Origin: Planctomycetota bacterium
GTDB lineage: Bacteria; Planctomycetota; Phycisphaerae; UBA1845; UTPLA1
Reading direction: 5' to 3'
Assembly: GCA_027295245.1 (NCBI GenBank)
Contig: JAPULF010000095.1
Coordinates: forward strand, 1-6,568
Length of the DNA: 6,568 bases
In this document: in pieces, positions 6,347-6,568 of the stretch
Layout: each line of letters opens with the position of its first letter
How positions within the stretch are numbered: position 1 is the stretch's first letter
Made by a program: the position numbers and the translations under genes
The notes under the pieces: model-generated
The model's database searches: none
What the model was told of the DNA's origin: nothing
The model's input: the letters and a program-made list of their open reading frames with translations, nothing else

Positions 6347-6568
6347 ATGGGAAGGCGTTCAGACGACGACCGAGTCGACCCGCCTTTCAGAAAATCGCCG
6401 GACTCGTTCCTCTTGGTTGGACGGCTACCGATGGCGAAACGTCTTGAAAACCTGATGTTCGTTCGCGAACTGGGTGTCGGCGCGGGGACCCGGGTGGCCC
6501 TGATGCGCGACGTGAAGGACAATCGTCAGTACTGCAAGAAGTCGGTTTCGGCCTCGGCGGAGAACTTC
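6347..6568 (+). CDS. Probable serine/threonine protein kinase, N-terminal fragment
   Basis: The first 74 codons are visible and the gene runs off the right edge. Residues 38-72 fit the first lobe of a eukaryotic-type protein kinase: FVRELGVGAGTRVALMRD (38-55) matches the Gly-rich ATP loop with its flanking strands, and RQYCKKSV (60-67) matches the strand holding the ATP-anchoring lysine, probably Lys65. The catalytic loop and DFG motif lie outside the window, so activity cannot be judged. Such kinases phosphorylate Ser/Thr of regulatory or envelope proteins and are abundant in Planctomycetota. The start is uncertain: ATG 6347 lacks a clear Shine-Dalgarno, and ATG 6431 (just before KRLENLMFVRELG) is an alternative, also weakly supported. 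The frame is open upstream to 6191, but that part does not read like a protein domain. It could instead be a degenerate pseudokinase. Confidence 0.65.
   Translation, partial: MGRRSDDDRVDPPFRKSPDSFLLVGRLPMAKRLENLMFVRELGVGAGTRVALMRDVKDNRQYCKKSVSASAENF

Noticed and set aside
6277..6522. Minus-strand open frame of 81 codons at the right end
   Set aside because: Antisense to the kinase fragment, Arg/Ser-rich, with no motif.

Overview
The window looks like chromosomal DNA of a moderately GC-rich diderm bacterium, most likely a member of the Planctomycetota. This rests on three things: a signal peptidase I with a very large insertion and CxxC pairs, of the kind I associate with planctomycetes; a eukaryotic-type protein kinase start; and LptB, which implies an outer membrane with lipopolysaccharide transport. 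The taxonomic call is inference; no rRNA or tRNA is present.

Left part (1-2652, minus strand): a two-gene operon. A diacylglycerol kinase-family lipid kinase (2652 to 1726) is followed, with a 4-base ATGA overlap, by a long gene that is open from 1729 to the window edge (576 codons visible). That second gene encodes an exported protein with an AMMECR1-like N-terminal half and an alpha/alpha-toroid-like C-terminal half. It fills the left quarter of the window; open frames on the plus strand there are antisense shadows.

Centre (2653-4931): a 195-base divergent spacer, then signal peptidase I (lepB, 2848-4614, plus strand) with all catalytic boxes present, split by a domain of roughly 280 residues. 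A 317-base spacer follows, holding a perfect DnaA-box 9-mer and a candidate promoter for the next gene.

Right part (4932-6568, plus strand): lptB, the ATPase of the lipopolysaccharide exporter, then about 626 bases with no convincing gene. That stretch contains clustered small hairpins, a candidate promoter and an interleaved inverted-repeat pair, and leads into the first 74 codons of a probable serine/threonine protein kinase that runs off the right edge.

Functionally the named genes share an envelope theme: lipid phosphorylation, export of the AMMECR1-like protein, signal peptide removal and LPS transport. The strongest unusual signals are the AMMECR1-like/toroid protein coupled to a lipid kinase, the domain inserted in the signal peptidase, and the pseudoknot-like repeat arrangement before the kinase. 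I see no mobile element, CRISPR array or clear new defence system.
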